Assembly: GCA_032716605.1 (NCBI GenBank)
Contig: CM064519.1
Location: 32,695,423 to 32,759,422, forward strand
DNA from: Paralithodes platypus
Taxonomy: Eukaryota > Arthropoda > Malacostraca > Decapoda > Lithodidae
Length of the DNA stretch: 64,000 bases
Direction: 5' to 3'
A model generated the notes under the pieces. It saw only the letters and a program-made list of their open reading frames with translations, made no database searches and had not been told where the DNA came from. The position numbers and the translations under genes were made by a program. This document shows, piece after piece, positions 23,991 through 36,925 of this stretch. Position 1 is the first letter of the stretch; each line of letters opens with the position of its first letter.

Positions 23991-26015
23991 ACTCTTTAAT
24001 CTTAGTCCTGAACGCCTGAAAGTAACAGGAATGTACATTTGTGATAGGTAGGTACATGTGGAAAGAGGAAGGTGAACAAGGTATAGGAGTAAAACATAGG
24101 AAAATATAAGGTGTAAGGTAATTCAAACGGTTTGAGTAGGAAATTGAAACTATAGATGGGAAAGGTGAGATGATCACATAAATAAGTTAGATTAAGTGAA
24201 GACGGTGGAATATATACGAAGGTAATATAATATATGCTAGCACTAAAATGCATCAGATAGGCATATAGGGGTGTGCAAACGGACATTAAAGACACAGATA
24301 CACACACAATTATTGATTGGTAAAATTCGCAATTAAAGCAAAACGTAGATGGCGTATTCAAGGTTATTAATAACTGGTACGGGGAGTAGATTAAGCATTA
24401 AGAAAATAAAAGAATATTAATATGAACTCTTCAAGGAAATAATTAGCATCGATTGCATAAGGCCACAACGATTTTATTGCTACACTAGAAGCAGAAATAA
24501 ATGTATGTTTGAAGAATACAACAAATCTAGATATAACAAGCAAGTAAATAAATAGATAAACACTAGCGATAGATTAGGTCAGATGGAAAATCAGGTTCTC
24601 AGGAAGACACACAATCGGAGAACACAACAGAAGGTAAACAAAGCCAAGATCATCTAGTCTCATATTTTTAGCAGAAGTTAGAAACAATAAACCATTTAAA
24701 ACGAGAAAAATACGAATCAAATTCGAAAACAAGACGATTTAACATTGTTACGATTAGTATAAAGTATGGTAATGCATAAACAAAATGAAGACAATTGAAA
24801 TAATGGGGATAACAAAGAATTTACCTAAAGCTAGCAAACAACATGCAGGTAAGTACATATTCAAATAGGAATAATAATATACACTATAATGGAACTTAAA
24901 GGATGTTGCAATGACGATAACCAATTAGGAATTAGCTAACAACATTGAGAACTAAATAAAGACATTCGAAATTCAATGTAAAAGCAGGGGGTATTGATTT
25001 CTTATATTTAAAAAATGCAGATGATATATAGAGATAATTAAGCCAACTATTTAAATTAATGGGTAAGCTAAAAGCATACATAAATGTAAGCTAAACAACT
25101 AAGCTAAAATACTAGAATAACAATGAAGAGGGGGACTAACAAATCAGGGTAGATCAAGAAAAGTAATGGTAATAGAAAGAAAAGTAGAGGATTCAGTGGA
25201 ATAAGCAAAGTATATGATCATTTGTTTTCATAGGTGGCCCAGAAAATAGGCAATTATATAAAACAAAAGAACAACAAATTAAGTTGCAAACATGGGTGAT
25301 CAACAACTGTAGTGGAAATATGAGAAAAAGGAAATATAAAGGTAAACATAACGTAGAAGGAATAGGGTAGGCATAAGATTGCTTAAGAGCTACAAGTACT
25401 AAAGAAACAAGCAATCCAAGAGAAAACTAATCAATGGTACACTAAGGCAAGTTAGATCACGGACAGTGGTAATAAAATATAAAGTAGAGGTTATAATTAT
25501 ACGAAAATATATTAGAGATATAGTGAAACAAAATGCATTAGTACTGTAGAAGTGGCAATTACAGAAGCAAGCACAACAGAGAAAATCATTGGAAAGAAAG
25601 TTGTAAGCGAAACGAAACAAGCAAAATAAACTTAAATTATTTATAAGAAAGAGTAAAGTAGGAATTAATGAGAGTGAGATGTAAGAAATCTAAGTACTGA
25701 TGAGATTGCCTTAGAAAAGCGGGATAAGTAAAGTAAAAGGAGTGAGGAAGATGATCAGGGGTTTTACTAATAATATCAAAGTGCATAGACACCAAAGATA
25801 CAAACACATACGATGAGAGCGAAACTAAAGGAATGAAGGCAGTGAAAATCTTGGGTGTACGAGGAGGGGAAATAAGGAATACAAGAAATGATCGAAAACA
25901 AAAAGGAAAGAAAGTCGAAAGCAGGATACTACCATGAATGTAGAAAAGCTAATTTGATTAGCAGAAAAGCAAGGGGATTAGGGATAATACAAGGGAATGG
26001 AGGGTATTGTTGGCG
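23991..26015. other. Two kilobases of A+G-rich plus-strand DNA
   Basis: Long stretch in which the plus strand is A-dominated with G next, nearly free of C-runs. Words like AGAAACAAGCAA, GTAAACAAAG and AATAAATAGATAAAC recur irregularly. No regular period can be found by eye. Minus-strand frames of 62-119 codons (Phe/Ser/Tyr/Leu-rich) reflect this skew. Confidence 0.4.
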
Positions 26016-26185
26016 TTTGTAAAATACACTGCGCTTTGTACGGAGATTAGGCTAAACAGAAAAGGAATTAAGTTAATGATAATCTTGGGCTAGGATATAT
26101 AAAATACACAGCTCTCAGTCTGGAGATGAAGGGTAATGAAGCAATGCAACTCGTGTCTTAGGGTTCATAAAATACAGTGTGTGTG
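26016..26185. repeat. Imperfect tandem repeat, about 68-80 bp unit
   Basis: TAAAATACACTGCGCTTTGT + ACGGAGAT (26020) is echoed by AAAATACACAGCTCTCAGTC + TGGAGATGAAGG (26100) and ATAAAATACAGTG (26166). 2.2 copies. Confidence 0.6.
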
Positions 26186-26498
26186 CCAGATTCGGAGGTG
26201 GTACAGAGGTGGTGGTGGTCGACGGGGCTAGCGCTGAGGTACCCGCTCACCGCCATGTACGGTATATACCGACCCCTCCAGCTTGTTTACGACCGATAGT
26301 ACGCACGGATCTCGCGGCTTTTCCATCATGGCTTCATAGCGGGCCACTTCCCTTCATCCTCTTCCCCACAATCGCTGGTAGTAGAGTGGAAGCTATAATG
26401 AATTTTGAAACGGCATACAAATTGAGCATTCCTTTTATTTTATTTTCTGTTTCCTAATATAAAGCTCCAGTGTATTAGGAGTTTTTCCAGATGTACCA

Positions 26499-26521
26499 CT
26501 CCAGCACGCACAGTGCTGGAG
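26499..26521. other. Perfect stem-loop
   Basis: CTCCAGCAC, five-base loop GCACA, GTGCTGGAG. Nine-base-pair perfect stem, weakly extended by flanking GTAC on both sides. It is not a histone-type 3' stem-loop (wrong stem and loop). Function unknown. Confidence 0.7.
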
Positions 26522-26649
26522 CCTGTACATTGCGGCTCATTTCACTTTCGCCCATACACTTCGACCTATTTAACTCATCTTACCTGTTGTTTCTTTCACC
26601 GATGTTTCCTTCACCGCACACCTCCTGAATCTCCGCGAGACTAGAGAAT

Positions 26650-26745
26650 GTTTTAAATTAGTATTATCACTTCTTATTCTGGGAATTATCAGACGATTTT
26701 ATTCATCTTAAGAAACAGTTCTTTTAGTCAAAGGGTGATTATATA
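26650..26745. mobile_element. Possible decayed family-3 TTAA element remnant
   Basis: TTATTCTGGGAATTATCAGA + CGATTTTATTCATCTTAAG resembles the left half of the element at 29567 (TTATTCTGGTTACTATTAGA + CGATTTTATTAATTTTATT). No TTAACCC ends could be placed, so this is a remnant at best. Confidence 0.35.
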
Positions 26746-26759
26746 CAGTTTTATATTAT

Positions 26760-28790
26760 ATAGATTTTCGCTAATAAATAGCAGCTTATACCAAAATACT
26801 GACACTGGTATGTATTCAACTTTTAAAAATTATAAGATATACAGCATATAAACAGCAATATATTATCGTCAACGTGTCAAGATCCAGGCCATTCAGTCCT
26901 GTTTGTATCCCTTGTCTAAGAGAGATCATTCCAAAAGCTAAGTAATGTCTGATAATGACTCCAATATCAATATTATTTGATCGTCATGAGGTAGAGACGA
27001 CCATTTGAGTTTACTTTAAAATCACCAGGACACACAGAGTACCGTCCAAAGCTGAATACAAATCGTCTGGCGAATGGAGGTCTGCGTCACTACGTGTATA
27101 CCGGATTTTACGAGCACACTGAACTGACTGAAGCCTCGCAGGTCGCAAGAACGCCGATACCTAGCCAGCGCCCGTGGTTCTTACTCTCTGCGCTGCCACA
27201 CACTCGCATTCTTAGCGGCTACCTCATATATCCACCCTCGGGTTTTTATTGTATTTCTTCTACTGGTACTACCTCGTCGTGTACAGTACATACCCGGTCT
27301 CTGGTCAAGTTTCTGCAATTAGTACAGCAAGCTTCATTCTGTATTGTTTTTGTTTATTGTAAGAATATTTAATTGTGCACAGTTTGCTTAGTTATTGTAA
27401 GAAGGGATTATATCCTACAACAAATATTTTCATATTAAATTTGGTAGAGGTGTGAGTTTTGCTAAAGAAATATTATATTTAATTTAAGTCTTATAATGAA
27501 AATATTTTCCTTGCATAAACTTTGCAACTATAACAGTAATTGTAATTTTTCATTTGTATACTGTCTGTTTTTATAAACATTCTTTAATATTGATCTTTCT
27601 GTAGCTGTCTTCATTAGTGGGAACCGGAGTTGAAACTAATTTGCTTTATATGTATTTTTTCTGTGTACCATCATGCATGCAATTGGCATAATACTCATTA
27701 CTAATCAGCATTGCATGCGATTAGGAGATAAATTATCACATTTTTTTTTCTAATAGATTTAGATCCAGATTTGTTTTCTCAGAATATACACACAAACTAA
27801 GCAAAATGTTTATAGCGTAATCTCTTGAATGTATATTTATAAAGAATGCGAGGCTCCTCTTAATCACTCTATATTTTCTACAATTCCCTTTTCCGGTATA
27901 ACCAAAGAGTGCTATAATTATTATTGATCACTATTTTCTCTACTCTGGCATTTGTAACCGGTGTCAATATTGTTAGTTATATCCAACAACTTCTAATTAA
28001 GCTTAGAACTTTTCTAATTAGAGCAACAATAATCACTAAAAAAACACTTGCAACTTCCCCTAAATTTAAGACTACGCAACAAGCATAATATATAACATTG
28101 CATTATATTTATCTCCATTTGTTTTGTCCAAGGCTGGTGCGGACGAGTGAACGAGCCTCTATCCACTAGCGGGGTATAAGCTGTAAATTACATCGAACAA
28201 GTTATTCAATATTGGATTTTAATTATGACCGGCAGAGCTAATTGCACATCTGTTCTAATGGGAGCAAATAGCCAAGGTAATGCTGGATTTATCACTGAAG
28301 GGTAAAGGTTTTCACCGCTGTACTATTGTTAATTTGTACAGTGAATGACAAATTTTTTTTTTTTTTTAGAAACACAAATATTAAATGAAACGTACGATGT
28401 GTTATGTAGAAAATATTCTTGACAATTTGCAATGCTTAAATAGTTATGCAAGAATAGTTACTAGCAGTATCGCTGTACTTGTGTGTTCAAATGTAGCAGA
28501 AGTGATACAAATAAAAAGTTATTCAATCGATAATGTGTGCTAATATGAACACGTAAGCGATTGAAACATTATATTAAGTGTATAATATTTGCTACATTCG
28601 AATACATTTTTACAGTGTGAGAAATGAACCATCAAAATAATCAAAATGCGAGAAGGTTGAACATAAAAACAACAGCAACACACATCGTATCCCAAACAGA
28701 ACCAGAATTAGAGAAGGGGGTAAACAAAAAGTCGTGTTCAATTACCAAGCCTAACCAAAACAAATACAACAAAAACAGGGTCGGGACACG
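26760..28790. other. AT-rich unique DNA, nothing recognised
   Basis: No repeat or gene supported. A 92-codon plus-strand frame at 27094-27372 is mixed in composition but has no recognisable motif. T9-T13 runs at about 27740 and 28352. Confidence 0.4.
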
Positions 28791-28799
28791 CGCCGGGGC

Positions 28800-28900
28800 C
28801 AGCACAAAACGCCACAACAACAAGAGCAAGACTACTACAACACCAACACCACAACAACAACACCACCACTACACCAACAGCAGCGGCGGGCCCTACTACC
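28800..28900. repeat. CAA/CAC-rich simple sequence
   Basis: CCACAACAACAAGAGC, ACACCAACACCACAACAACA and ACACCACCACTACACC. A compositional CAM repeat without a fixed unit. Confidence 0.6.
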
Positions 28901-28959
28901 AACACTGATAGCACAGCCCTCCTACATCTCACGCCGACGACAGCACCCATACCTTTCTC

Positions 28960-29480
28960 TATAGCGATTGCCTCCTCCGTCTGTGTATAAAGTTAGCTGG
29001 CTATCTTCCCCCCTCTCCTTTTGGTTCCTTGTTCCCGTGAATTTCTCCTTTACCTAATAATAACCATACATTTTATTGTTCTATTCTTTAACTCATGTTA
29101 TGGCTTAATTATACTTTACTTCTATATTGATTGTCCCCTCCCTCTGTGCATACGATTAGCTGGCTCTCCTTCCCCCAATCCTTTTGGTCCCTTGTTCGGG
29201 TCGCTTTTTACTCTACCTCATAATCCCCCCCCCCCCTCCTTTTTGTTTTTTTCTCCTCTTCCAAACTTTTAATAGTGTAGCTTAATTATCCATAACCTTT
29301 CTCCATGTAGCTATTGCCTCCTTCTATGTATAATTTCCTCCCCTGCCCCTTCTCCCTTGCTGGATTCTAGATCGAGCCTCTTTAATTTTTCTCTTTACCT
29401 ACAAAATATATGCCCCCATTTGTAGATATGATATTGCATAACTTTTCCTTATAGAAATTCTGTCCATGACCCAGATTCCA
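28960..29480. repeat. Degenerate tandem array, about 160-185 bp unit
   Basis: The anchor ATTGCCTCCTCCGTCTGTGT + AT...AGTTAGCTGGCT...CCTTTTGGTTCCTTGTTC...TTTACCTAATAA recurs at about 28968, 29127 and 29314. A poly-C tract of 12 lies at 29225-29236. A further unit lies beyond two insertions at 29935. Confidence 0.75.
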
Positions 29481-29566
29481 AGATTGGCATGATCCGAGGG
29501 GTAGATATTTGGTATATACTTTAATAAACGGCTACTAAGTAGTAAAAATAGCATTGACGAAGACGA

Positions 29567-29783
29567 TTAACCCAATCAGTACCGGTACCATTATGTTAAC
29601 TTTATTCTGGTTACTATTAGACGATTTTATTAATTTTATTCGGTTTATCCAGCGATTAACAGGCTTCGAACTGATCACTTAACCCTTTTTACTACCACAG
29701 TATCTTCTTAAACTGCACACAATTGTCCAAATATTGCACGGATTTTTTTTAATAAAAGACGTCGCCGGTACAGAAGGGCTTAA
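29567..29783 (+). mobile_element. TTAA-flanked miniature element, family 3, copy 1
   Basis: 217 bp bounded by TTAA (29567-29570 and 29780-29783). Left end TTAACCCAATCAGTACCGGT; right end GTCGCCGGTACAGAAGGGCT + TAA, an imperfect inverted repeat with TTAACCC/GGGYTAA tips. The interior shares TTAACTTTATTSTGGYTACT, AACAGGCTTCRAACTG and TACCACAG, in order, with the copy at 31023. CCC...GGG tips next to TTAA fit piggyBac-type non-autonomous elements. No coding capacity. It lies between units of an older tandem array. Confidence 0.82.
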
Positions 29784-29790
29784 CTACGAA

Positions 29791-29858
29791 TAACGTGATC
29801 ACAACAATAACGTGATAACAACAATAACGTGATAACAACAATAACGTGATCACAACAA
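29791..29858. repeat. 17-bp tandem repeat, four copies
   Basis: TAACGTGATMACAACAA repeated four times without gaps. Copies 1 and 4 have TGATCACA, copies 2 and 3 have TGATAACA. It starts 8 bp after the right end of the TTAA element at 29567-29783, and its TAAC start echoes that end. Confidence 0.95.
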
Positions 29859-29934
29859 TACAATCCATATCGTGTGTATTAAAGTTGTAGTGGCCAGCCC
29901 TTTAAGATGGTACATATTGTTAGTGTGGCCCATG

Positions 29935-30085
29935 GACTAATTGCCTCTCCTTCTGTGTATGTAGCTGGCTGGCCCCCTGCTACTTCTTTCCTTGGGTAGT
30001 TTTCTTCTTTACCTAATAACCAACGCCCCGCTTGAGTCACCTCAACTCCCTCCTCATTATGATATTTAGCTATGTTTCAACTGCG
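29935..30085. repeat. Displaced unit of the 28.96-29.48 kb array
   Basis: AATTGCCTCTCCTTCTGTGT + AT...GTAGCTGGCT...TTCCTTGGGTAG...CTTTACCTAATAACCAAC keeps the anchor order of the array to the left. It is separated from that array by the family-3 element and the 17-bp repeat. Confidence 0.65.
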
Positions 30086-30297
30086 AGCAAATTTGACTTT
30101 GCTACCTTATTATGTGTTCGGATTTTTCATATCTATGAAACACATTAAACACATTAATTTGAGAGTTTGTTTTTTACTAGTATTAATATTTATAGCATAC
30201 CTGTACGTCTCGAAAAAGTTTGTCGGTCTTTGTATCACCATCTGAACACAAAACTAAGAGTCGTACTGATTTTATTACTTTATGTATCTCAATTCGG

Positions 30298-30532
30298 TTA
30301 ACCCTTTCACGCACATATGACGCAGAGGTTGCCGGATTAGCAATAAGAAATAGAGTTCTCTCACTCTTATAATTACCTCTCCAAAATTAGTTTTCTGTCC
30401 ACAGCTAACTCAAAGACAACTATAGAGGTTGAAGTAACTAAACTTAAGGTTTCTAAATACCCCTGATGGTAATAAAGGCTTTAAAGTATCCCCAATAGGC
30501 TCAAAATCGCGTCATATGTCGGAGAGGGTTAA
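30298..30532 (+). mobile_element. TTAA-flanked miniature element, family 2, copy 1
   Basis: Exactly 235 bp between and including TTAA at 30298-30301 and 30529-30532. Terminal inverted repeats: left TTAACCCTTTCACGCACATA + TGACGC; right, read in reverse, TTAACCCTCTCCGACATATG + ACGC, giving an 8-bp outer and a 10-bp inner match. It is colinear, with no gaps and about 16 mismatches by eye, with 33715-33949. No reading frame. A piggyBac-type non-autonomous element is inferred from the TTAACCC ends. Confidence 0.9.
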
Positions 30533-30659
30533 TGTCCGACATTTCATTTAGGAATACACTTTGCCAATGCCAAATATTTGTATATAATATTCAAGGCATA
30601 CTTACAGTAATTTTCAATATTAAAGATTACTAATTGTACCTAATGATGACGATGATGAA

Positions 30660-31022
30660 TTGTACCTTTCTATAAGTTTGAGTCTCTCTATCTCTCTCTC
30701 AAACACACAATCTTCCTTCCTTCCCTCTCTCATCGATCGTTCCCTTATTCCCCTCATCATCCAGGCCCCCTCTTCACCTCCCTCTACAGCCCCCTTATCC
30801 CTCTGGACCCCCACGATAAATGAACAATCTCACAGGGGTCGGGAATAAATTAGTGTGGGGCTGAATTTGGCTCTCCAGGATCTTGGCTATTGGATGGTCA
30901 AGCTGTAGTAAGCCAGGATTTCTTCCCTCCTTCCCCTCTCTCGCTCTGTCGGTCTTCCATTTCCCCTTAGATTCTTCCTAGTCTCGCTGTTCGACTAAAA
31001 TTCCCCTAAGCTATGTTTCCCC
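30660..31022. other. Pyrimidine-rich unique DNA
   Basis: CT-rich plus strand (CTCTCTATCTCTCTCTC at about 30683, CTTCCTTCCTTCCC at 30711) with no clear unit. Overlapping frames on both strands at 30620-30848 are compositional. Confidence 0.4.
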
Positions 31023-31228
31023 TTAACCCGTTTAGTACCAGTGCTGTGCTTTTAACTTTATTGTGGCTACTATTAAACGATTGTATTAAGTTTATAAAGG
31101 TCCTCTAACAATAAACAGGCTTCAAACTGTCTCAGTAAACCCTTGTTAATACCACAGATCTGCACAATATCGTCTATATATAGCTATAGTAAAATTATAG
31201 AGACGTCACCGGTACAGAAAGGGGTTAA
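31023..31228 (+). mobile_element. TTAA-flanked miniature element, family 3, copy 2
   Basis: 206 bp bounded by TTAA (31023-31026 and 31225-31228). Left end TTAACCCGTTTAGTACCAGT; right end ACGTCACCGGTACAGAAAGG + GGTTAA, which reversed reads TTAACCCCTTTCTGTACCGG, an imperfect inverted repeat. It shares internal blocks in order with 29567-29783 but with several gaps, so both copies are old. Confidence 0.82.
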
Positions 31229-31750
<522 letters not shown>

Positions 31751-32095
31751 CCCCTATCTTACAAAGTTCCCATCTTTCCCCCGGAAGACTTCGATACACA
31801 CCCTATTTCCCTCCAGCCTCCCTCGAAGTCAAAGTTTAGTCAGAGGAACCCCAGGGGAATTCCGCCCCCTGGTTCTCCTCCTTCGCTGCTCTATCTTTAA
31901 ACAATCCCCCTCCTTCTTCAACATTATCCCAACAAAAATTCGATTGTATTTTTCAAAGCATTATCTATTCGTATGAGTTTCCTTTTATTCTCTCCAAATT
32001 ATTTCTGCGTTTCTCTCTCTCTCTCAACTAATATTGCCTTCCTTCCCTCCCTTGCCAAGCTTCCCTTGACCCTTCTCTGCCACCCTCATCACCCT

Positions 32096-32305
32096 CTACA
32101 CACACACACACATGAATATACATATACACACAAAACAAAGAATAAACACTTGTATGCAAACACACAGAAAAAGACACAAGCACTCATGCACAAACTCATC
32201 ACACACACACACACACCTACACACACACACACACACAAAACAAAGAATAAGCACTTGTATGCACACAAACAGAAAAAAAGACACAAAAACTCATGCACAA
32301 ATTCA

Positions 32306-32336
<31 letters not shown>

Positions 32337-32345
32337 AGCACACTC
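32096..32345. repeat. (CA)n cluster with a 106-bp tandem duplication
   Basis: ACACAAAACAAAGAATAARC + ACTTGTATGCAMAC...AGAAAAARGACACAARMACT + CATGCACAAAYTCA occurs at 32128 and 32234, separated and followed by CA runs (32198-32237, 32308-32333). The duplication probably arose by slippage or unequal exchange between CA tracts. His/Thr and Cys/Val frames are artefacts. Confidence 0.9.
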
Positions 32346-33530
32346 ACACTCAAACTCCTGGGGCCCGTAGGGAGCGTCGCCCCCTCGAAGGTACGGAGGG
32401 CGTCCATATTACACCAAATTTAGTTAATGTCATTACTTTAATGGGACCTCCACTCGGTTCAGATAAGCCCGTCAGTTGGCCCTGTTCCTCTCTCCTATAT
32501 CCCCTAGCGAGACCATAGGGGAGTGGATGCTGTCTGCACCACTGTTTCTGTAGGTTCGCCATGGGATGGTATAGGGAGATATATACACTGATCTCGCTAT
32601 AGATTTGGTCGATAACAGTTCAAACGTAATATAATACAATCTGTCTTGGTGTCAAGTTAAAATTGTGAAATCAAGTAAACAAGGACATTCAGTTTCTTTA
32701 CATGCAAAGTTCAATTTTGTATTGTATTTATCATTTATTTAACAATTATGACCTGGACTTCTAAATAATTTAAGTTTAATAGATAAATTATTGATTGTGT
32801 ATACTGTATTTGTTTTTACTCTTAAGTAAACATTACTTAATAAACTTTATTAGGGAAATGCACTGTCTTCTGTACTAAACCATAGCTGAATGGTGCGCAG
32901 TAGATGACGAGAAACACAGGACAATTTTTTTCATTCAGTGTGTGTGGTCCACTTAGCCTGGATAAGGGTGAGTTTAGTAGCCACGTGTGAAGGCCGACGC
33001 AGAGACATTATTGCACCCATAGAGTATCCCTTAAGAGCCCACAATACAACTCTTCTCATTTCACACATTAGGGCTTAACCACAGCCTAGCCATAAAGATT
33101 CGGCCATCCCTGCTTGGCTGGTATGTTTATGTTGTTTCTTCTTTGTTGTGATATGTTTTGAATACTCATTCTAATGACTTTTATTTCTTTTATAGGTGTC
33201 CGTCTTTTTTTCAACTTAATCAACAAATCGTAATGTTCTTCCCAATATTTTAAATGGCATGACAAAAAGATTCCAGGAAATTATCCGTATCTAAGGTTCT
33301 AAATTTCACACTGATGTTTGTTCTAACCAATGTGAAGATTTCGAGTGATGAACAGGATATGCAACAGTATATGAAACTATAATTATTGCGTTAATTACAT
33401 ACTTAAGGCAGTTATAGGTTTCTTATTGATGGCAAACTAGTATTCTAACTAAATCGCTTAATTAATGTTAGCCATCAAATATACGTCATCGTACTGAAGA
33501 GGATGGATTCATTCAAATTAATTCAACGCC
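32346..33530. other. Unique sequence, nothing recognised
   Basis: 32350-32560 is GC-richer with CpGs but without recognisable coding or promoter boxes. The rest is AT-rich. No element found. Confidence 0.4.
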
Positions 33531-33714
33531 CTGAAGATAAACACTCTTGTCATTTCACCCCAATATGAAGTCAATCCCCTGTCATGTCAAAATTTTGCTA
33601 ATACCTGTCAACTAATGTTCAGTCATGTTTATAATGTAATTTAATTCCCTGTTAATTCAGCCACAGGTTACTTCACCTGCTCAAGTTAATTCATCCCAAT
33701 GTCCACTCAGCTGC
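33530..33714. repeat. Loose repeat of GTCAATTCA/CCCCTGT words, about 20 bp
   Basis: GTCATTTCACCCCAAT, GTCAATCCCCTGTCATG, TTAATTCCCTGTTAATTCA, GTTACTTCACCTG and GTTAATTCATCCCAATG recur about every 20 bp up to the left end of the TTAA element at 33715. Confidence 0.4.
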
Positions 33715-33949
33715 TTAACCCTTTCACGCATTTATGACGCAGAGGTTGCCTGACTAGCAATAAGAAATAGAATGATCTCACTCTTATAATTACCTCTCCA
33801 AAATTAGTTTTCTGCCCACAGCTAACTCAAAGACAACTGCAGAGGTTGAAATAACTAAACTAAAGGTTTCTACATACCCCTGATGGTAACAAAGGCTTTA
33901 AAGTATCCCCAATAGGCTCAACATCTCGTCATATGTCGGAGAGGGTTAA
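33715..33949 (+). mobile_element. TTAA-flanked miniature element, family 2, copy 2
   Basis: 235 bp, the same length as 30298-30532 and in the same orientation, TTAA at 33715-33718 and 33946-33949. Left end TTAACCCTTTCACGCATTTA + TGACGC, right end CGTCATATGTCGGAGAGGGT + TAA. Differences from the other copy are substitutions only, so length and ends are well defined. No coding capacity. Confidence 0.9.
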
Positions 33950-35128
33950 TAATTCGACAAATATTATTCATACTATAGTCATAATTTGTTCAGTTTCGAT
34001 TACGATAGCTTATGTTCCGTTACAGATGCATGTTTTAGGAGCGAAAACTTATATTAGGTTAGGGTATTAACGTGAGTTAAGTTGAAATAGTTTAAATTAC
34101 GATGTGGACTTGGATTGACCAAAATGTGCGTAGGAATGGCCATACATGTTAACATTGTCCGTTCAATTATTCATATATTCATGCAGATCACCATGAAGAA
34201 GAGATATAAGAAATCGAATAAGAAACTTAGATCATTTTAAGAATATAAAATAAGTGGGAAATTATCTTACAGCAAATTCAGTAAATCAAAGGTAGTTCTA
34301 ATTGTGAATGAACTTCAATACGGAAGAAAACTACGTGGTTGGGGAATTAAGTGATATAACAGCACAAGGTATCAATCTATTATAATATTATATCCAACAA
34401 TTACTGTAGCTACTCGCTAGATTTGTTGTGAGGGAGAATAATATACAACTGTAATTCGACACACTATTCAAAAGATAGCAGATGCAGAAATTGCACACAA
34501 TAAACAAATATATAAATACGATTGTATGAATAAAAGTGTGTATGTTTGATGAGTATATGCATATATCGGAAATGTTTTCTGAAGTTTTGCCCAAGTTATA
34601 TTAAATAATATATGTGCCAGATATTTCAATCTAGTGTGCAGTAATGAACAAATATATCGCTATTGCTGTAAAAATTAAATCCACGATAACACTTCATCTA
34701 CTTAGGCGCGTGGACAAATTTTAAGCGTGAGATGTGTCATTATAATTATTATTCACGCATGATTAAAGAAAACAAGTTTGTGGAAATATGTATGTACATT
34801 TTGATAGGAATTCATGCGTTATTCAACTTACAAAAATACCGGCAAGCTAGCTATACTAAGTGAAGCTTATGACTGGCTTACATGAACGACAGTGATGGCA
34901 GGCATATTGACATATTATTTAATTTAAATTCAAATACAGTATACACAATTATCTGATTACACAATATATATATTAACGCTAAGTTCAAACAGTTAATGCT
35001 CCATACACATAATACAAATAGATGAACGAAGTGCTGAATACAAAAATATTATTGCCTACACATTAAAATATATATTTCCAGACCCTGTATTGAAATAATA
35101 TCAGTGATGCGCTAAATATACATATACA

Positions 35129-35129
<1 letters not shown>
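33950..35129. other. AT-rich unique DNA, nothing recognised
   Basis: No repeat unit, frame or RNA-gene box of note. Confidence 0.45.
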
Positions 35130-35198
<69 letters not shown>

Positions 35199-35199
35199 T
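35130..35199. repeat. (AT)n microsatellite ending in poly-T
   Basis: Thirty AT units then T10. The self-complementary tract can extrude as a cruciform. Confidence 0.97.
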
Positions 35200-36925
35200 A
35201 CAATACTAGCACGAACTAAATAATACTGATTAAAATTACGCACCTCACTTTGCCGTTTTCACAGCATAATTAGTAAATACAAAATAACTAAACCACATGT
35301 GAATGATAAAACAATTTGTATAACTTTAGCTTGTATTATTTGTGGACTGACTCTTAGTACAGTATAGTATACTCCATAACAAAAATTACGATGCATTGCC
35401 TATCTCCCAAAAATTAAGCCATTTCATAATATATATAGAAAAGGAAATGTTATTTATAAAGATCGCCATCGTATTTATTGCTTATGAAGTAGCGGTCAAG
35501 ATTAAGCAGAAATTCAGAGATACTGTTTGTGGAAAATAAGATTATATGAAGGACATAGGCTTTAGCGATTTCTATTCACTCTTAGATAATGAACCTATGT
35601 AATATGATAAATTAATTATACAAATACGTACCAATTTGAATGTTTTTAGCGATTACGAATGCTTACTTTTACTAAAATATTGTATTACTATTGTTATATA
35701 ATAAAAACTGCACATTAAATTTGGATTCACTCAATGTATAATTAAATTTGTCCTTGCATAGACAATTCCACAAAGTTTAATTTTCTTCAAAGCAAAAATT
35801 GTGTAGATAATTTCTAAGATAATAAATACAAACATTAAAACAACAATATTACATATACAATTTCTTAAAAGAAAATACTAAATAGAAAACTATTGAAATA
35901 TTCATGGACGACTGAGAGCCAGCATTTAATAGCCTTAAAAGCAAAGAGGGAGGCTGATGCTAGGATAGTCGAATTTTACCGTCGAATGGAGGCTCATTGG
36001 GGCGTTAAGGGGGCAGATGGAGGCCTATGGAACACATACTGGGACACAAGGATGGGCCTGGGGGAGTGTTCAGAATACAAGGGTTCAGACGGCTCACAAA
36101 GGGGGTCATAGGTGATTAAAAATGAGTGCATGAGTGGATGAAAACAAGAGAAAACGGAGGGGATAATAGACAAGTTGGGAGACGATATAAATCATTATAA
36201 CTTATAACTTCCAAGAATTATTATATAATCATGCACGATTATGTGGAACCACATTTAATAGGATAAATAAGGTGGATAAAGTGCTTCTCCTCATATGGTG
36301 TTCATAGCCAGAGGCGTAAATTTTGGGGTGAAATGGAAATTTTGGGGTGAGAGAGAGAGATCCCTGAGCTAAGCGTTAACAGCGAGAATAAAGAGCAACA
36401 CAGACGTTGGTATAGTGGTAAGAGTAAATAAAAATACTAAACTTGTGATTAGATTTTCAACATTAAAAGTCAAGGGTCATATGTAACGGCGGCATGACAT
36501 AAGTAATACGAGAAGAACGGGTGATTAAGATACAGATGACAGATGCAGAATCTTTGGAATGGCTTAGATGATACTATTGGGAATGGAGGAATTAAATATA
36601 TTTACTGCATGCACGATCAATCTATAGTAATGAAGAGGAGAATATCAGTTAGCCAGATGAAGCGATATTACGTCGTGTATTGGAACTAGACGCCGATACT
36701 AGACGCGATTTACAGGGGAATAAATATGAAGTAGAAATGAAGTAGGACAGTGGACGTGGGCAAGAGTCAGAATACGAGTAGGAATATGGGACACGAGACA
36801 CACATCAATGAAGCGTAACGGAGGGAATAGTGCAGATGTAATAACGGTACGAAGGGTTGTAAAAGGGTATATCTAGGCCACATGACCAAGTAGGCAAGGG
36901 TCGGGTGTGAGAAAGGCTTATAGGC
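35200..36925. other. Mostly unique AT-rich DNA
   Basis: No element or gene recognised. The 72-codon plus frame at 35893-36111 has a charged, mixed composition but ends in simple GGGGGCAG-type sequence and shows no motif. GAGAGAGAGA at 36350. Confidence 0.4.

Noticed and set aside
26499..26521. Histone mRNA 3' stem-loop
   Set aside because: Stem of nine pairs with a five-base loop and wrong sequence; no histone frame nearby.
31973..32518. 181-codon plus-strand frame
   Set aside because: Translation of CA repeats and a slippage duplication.
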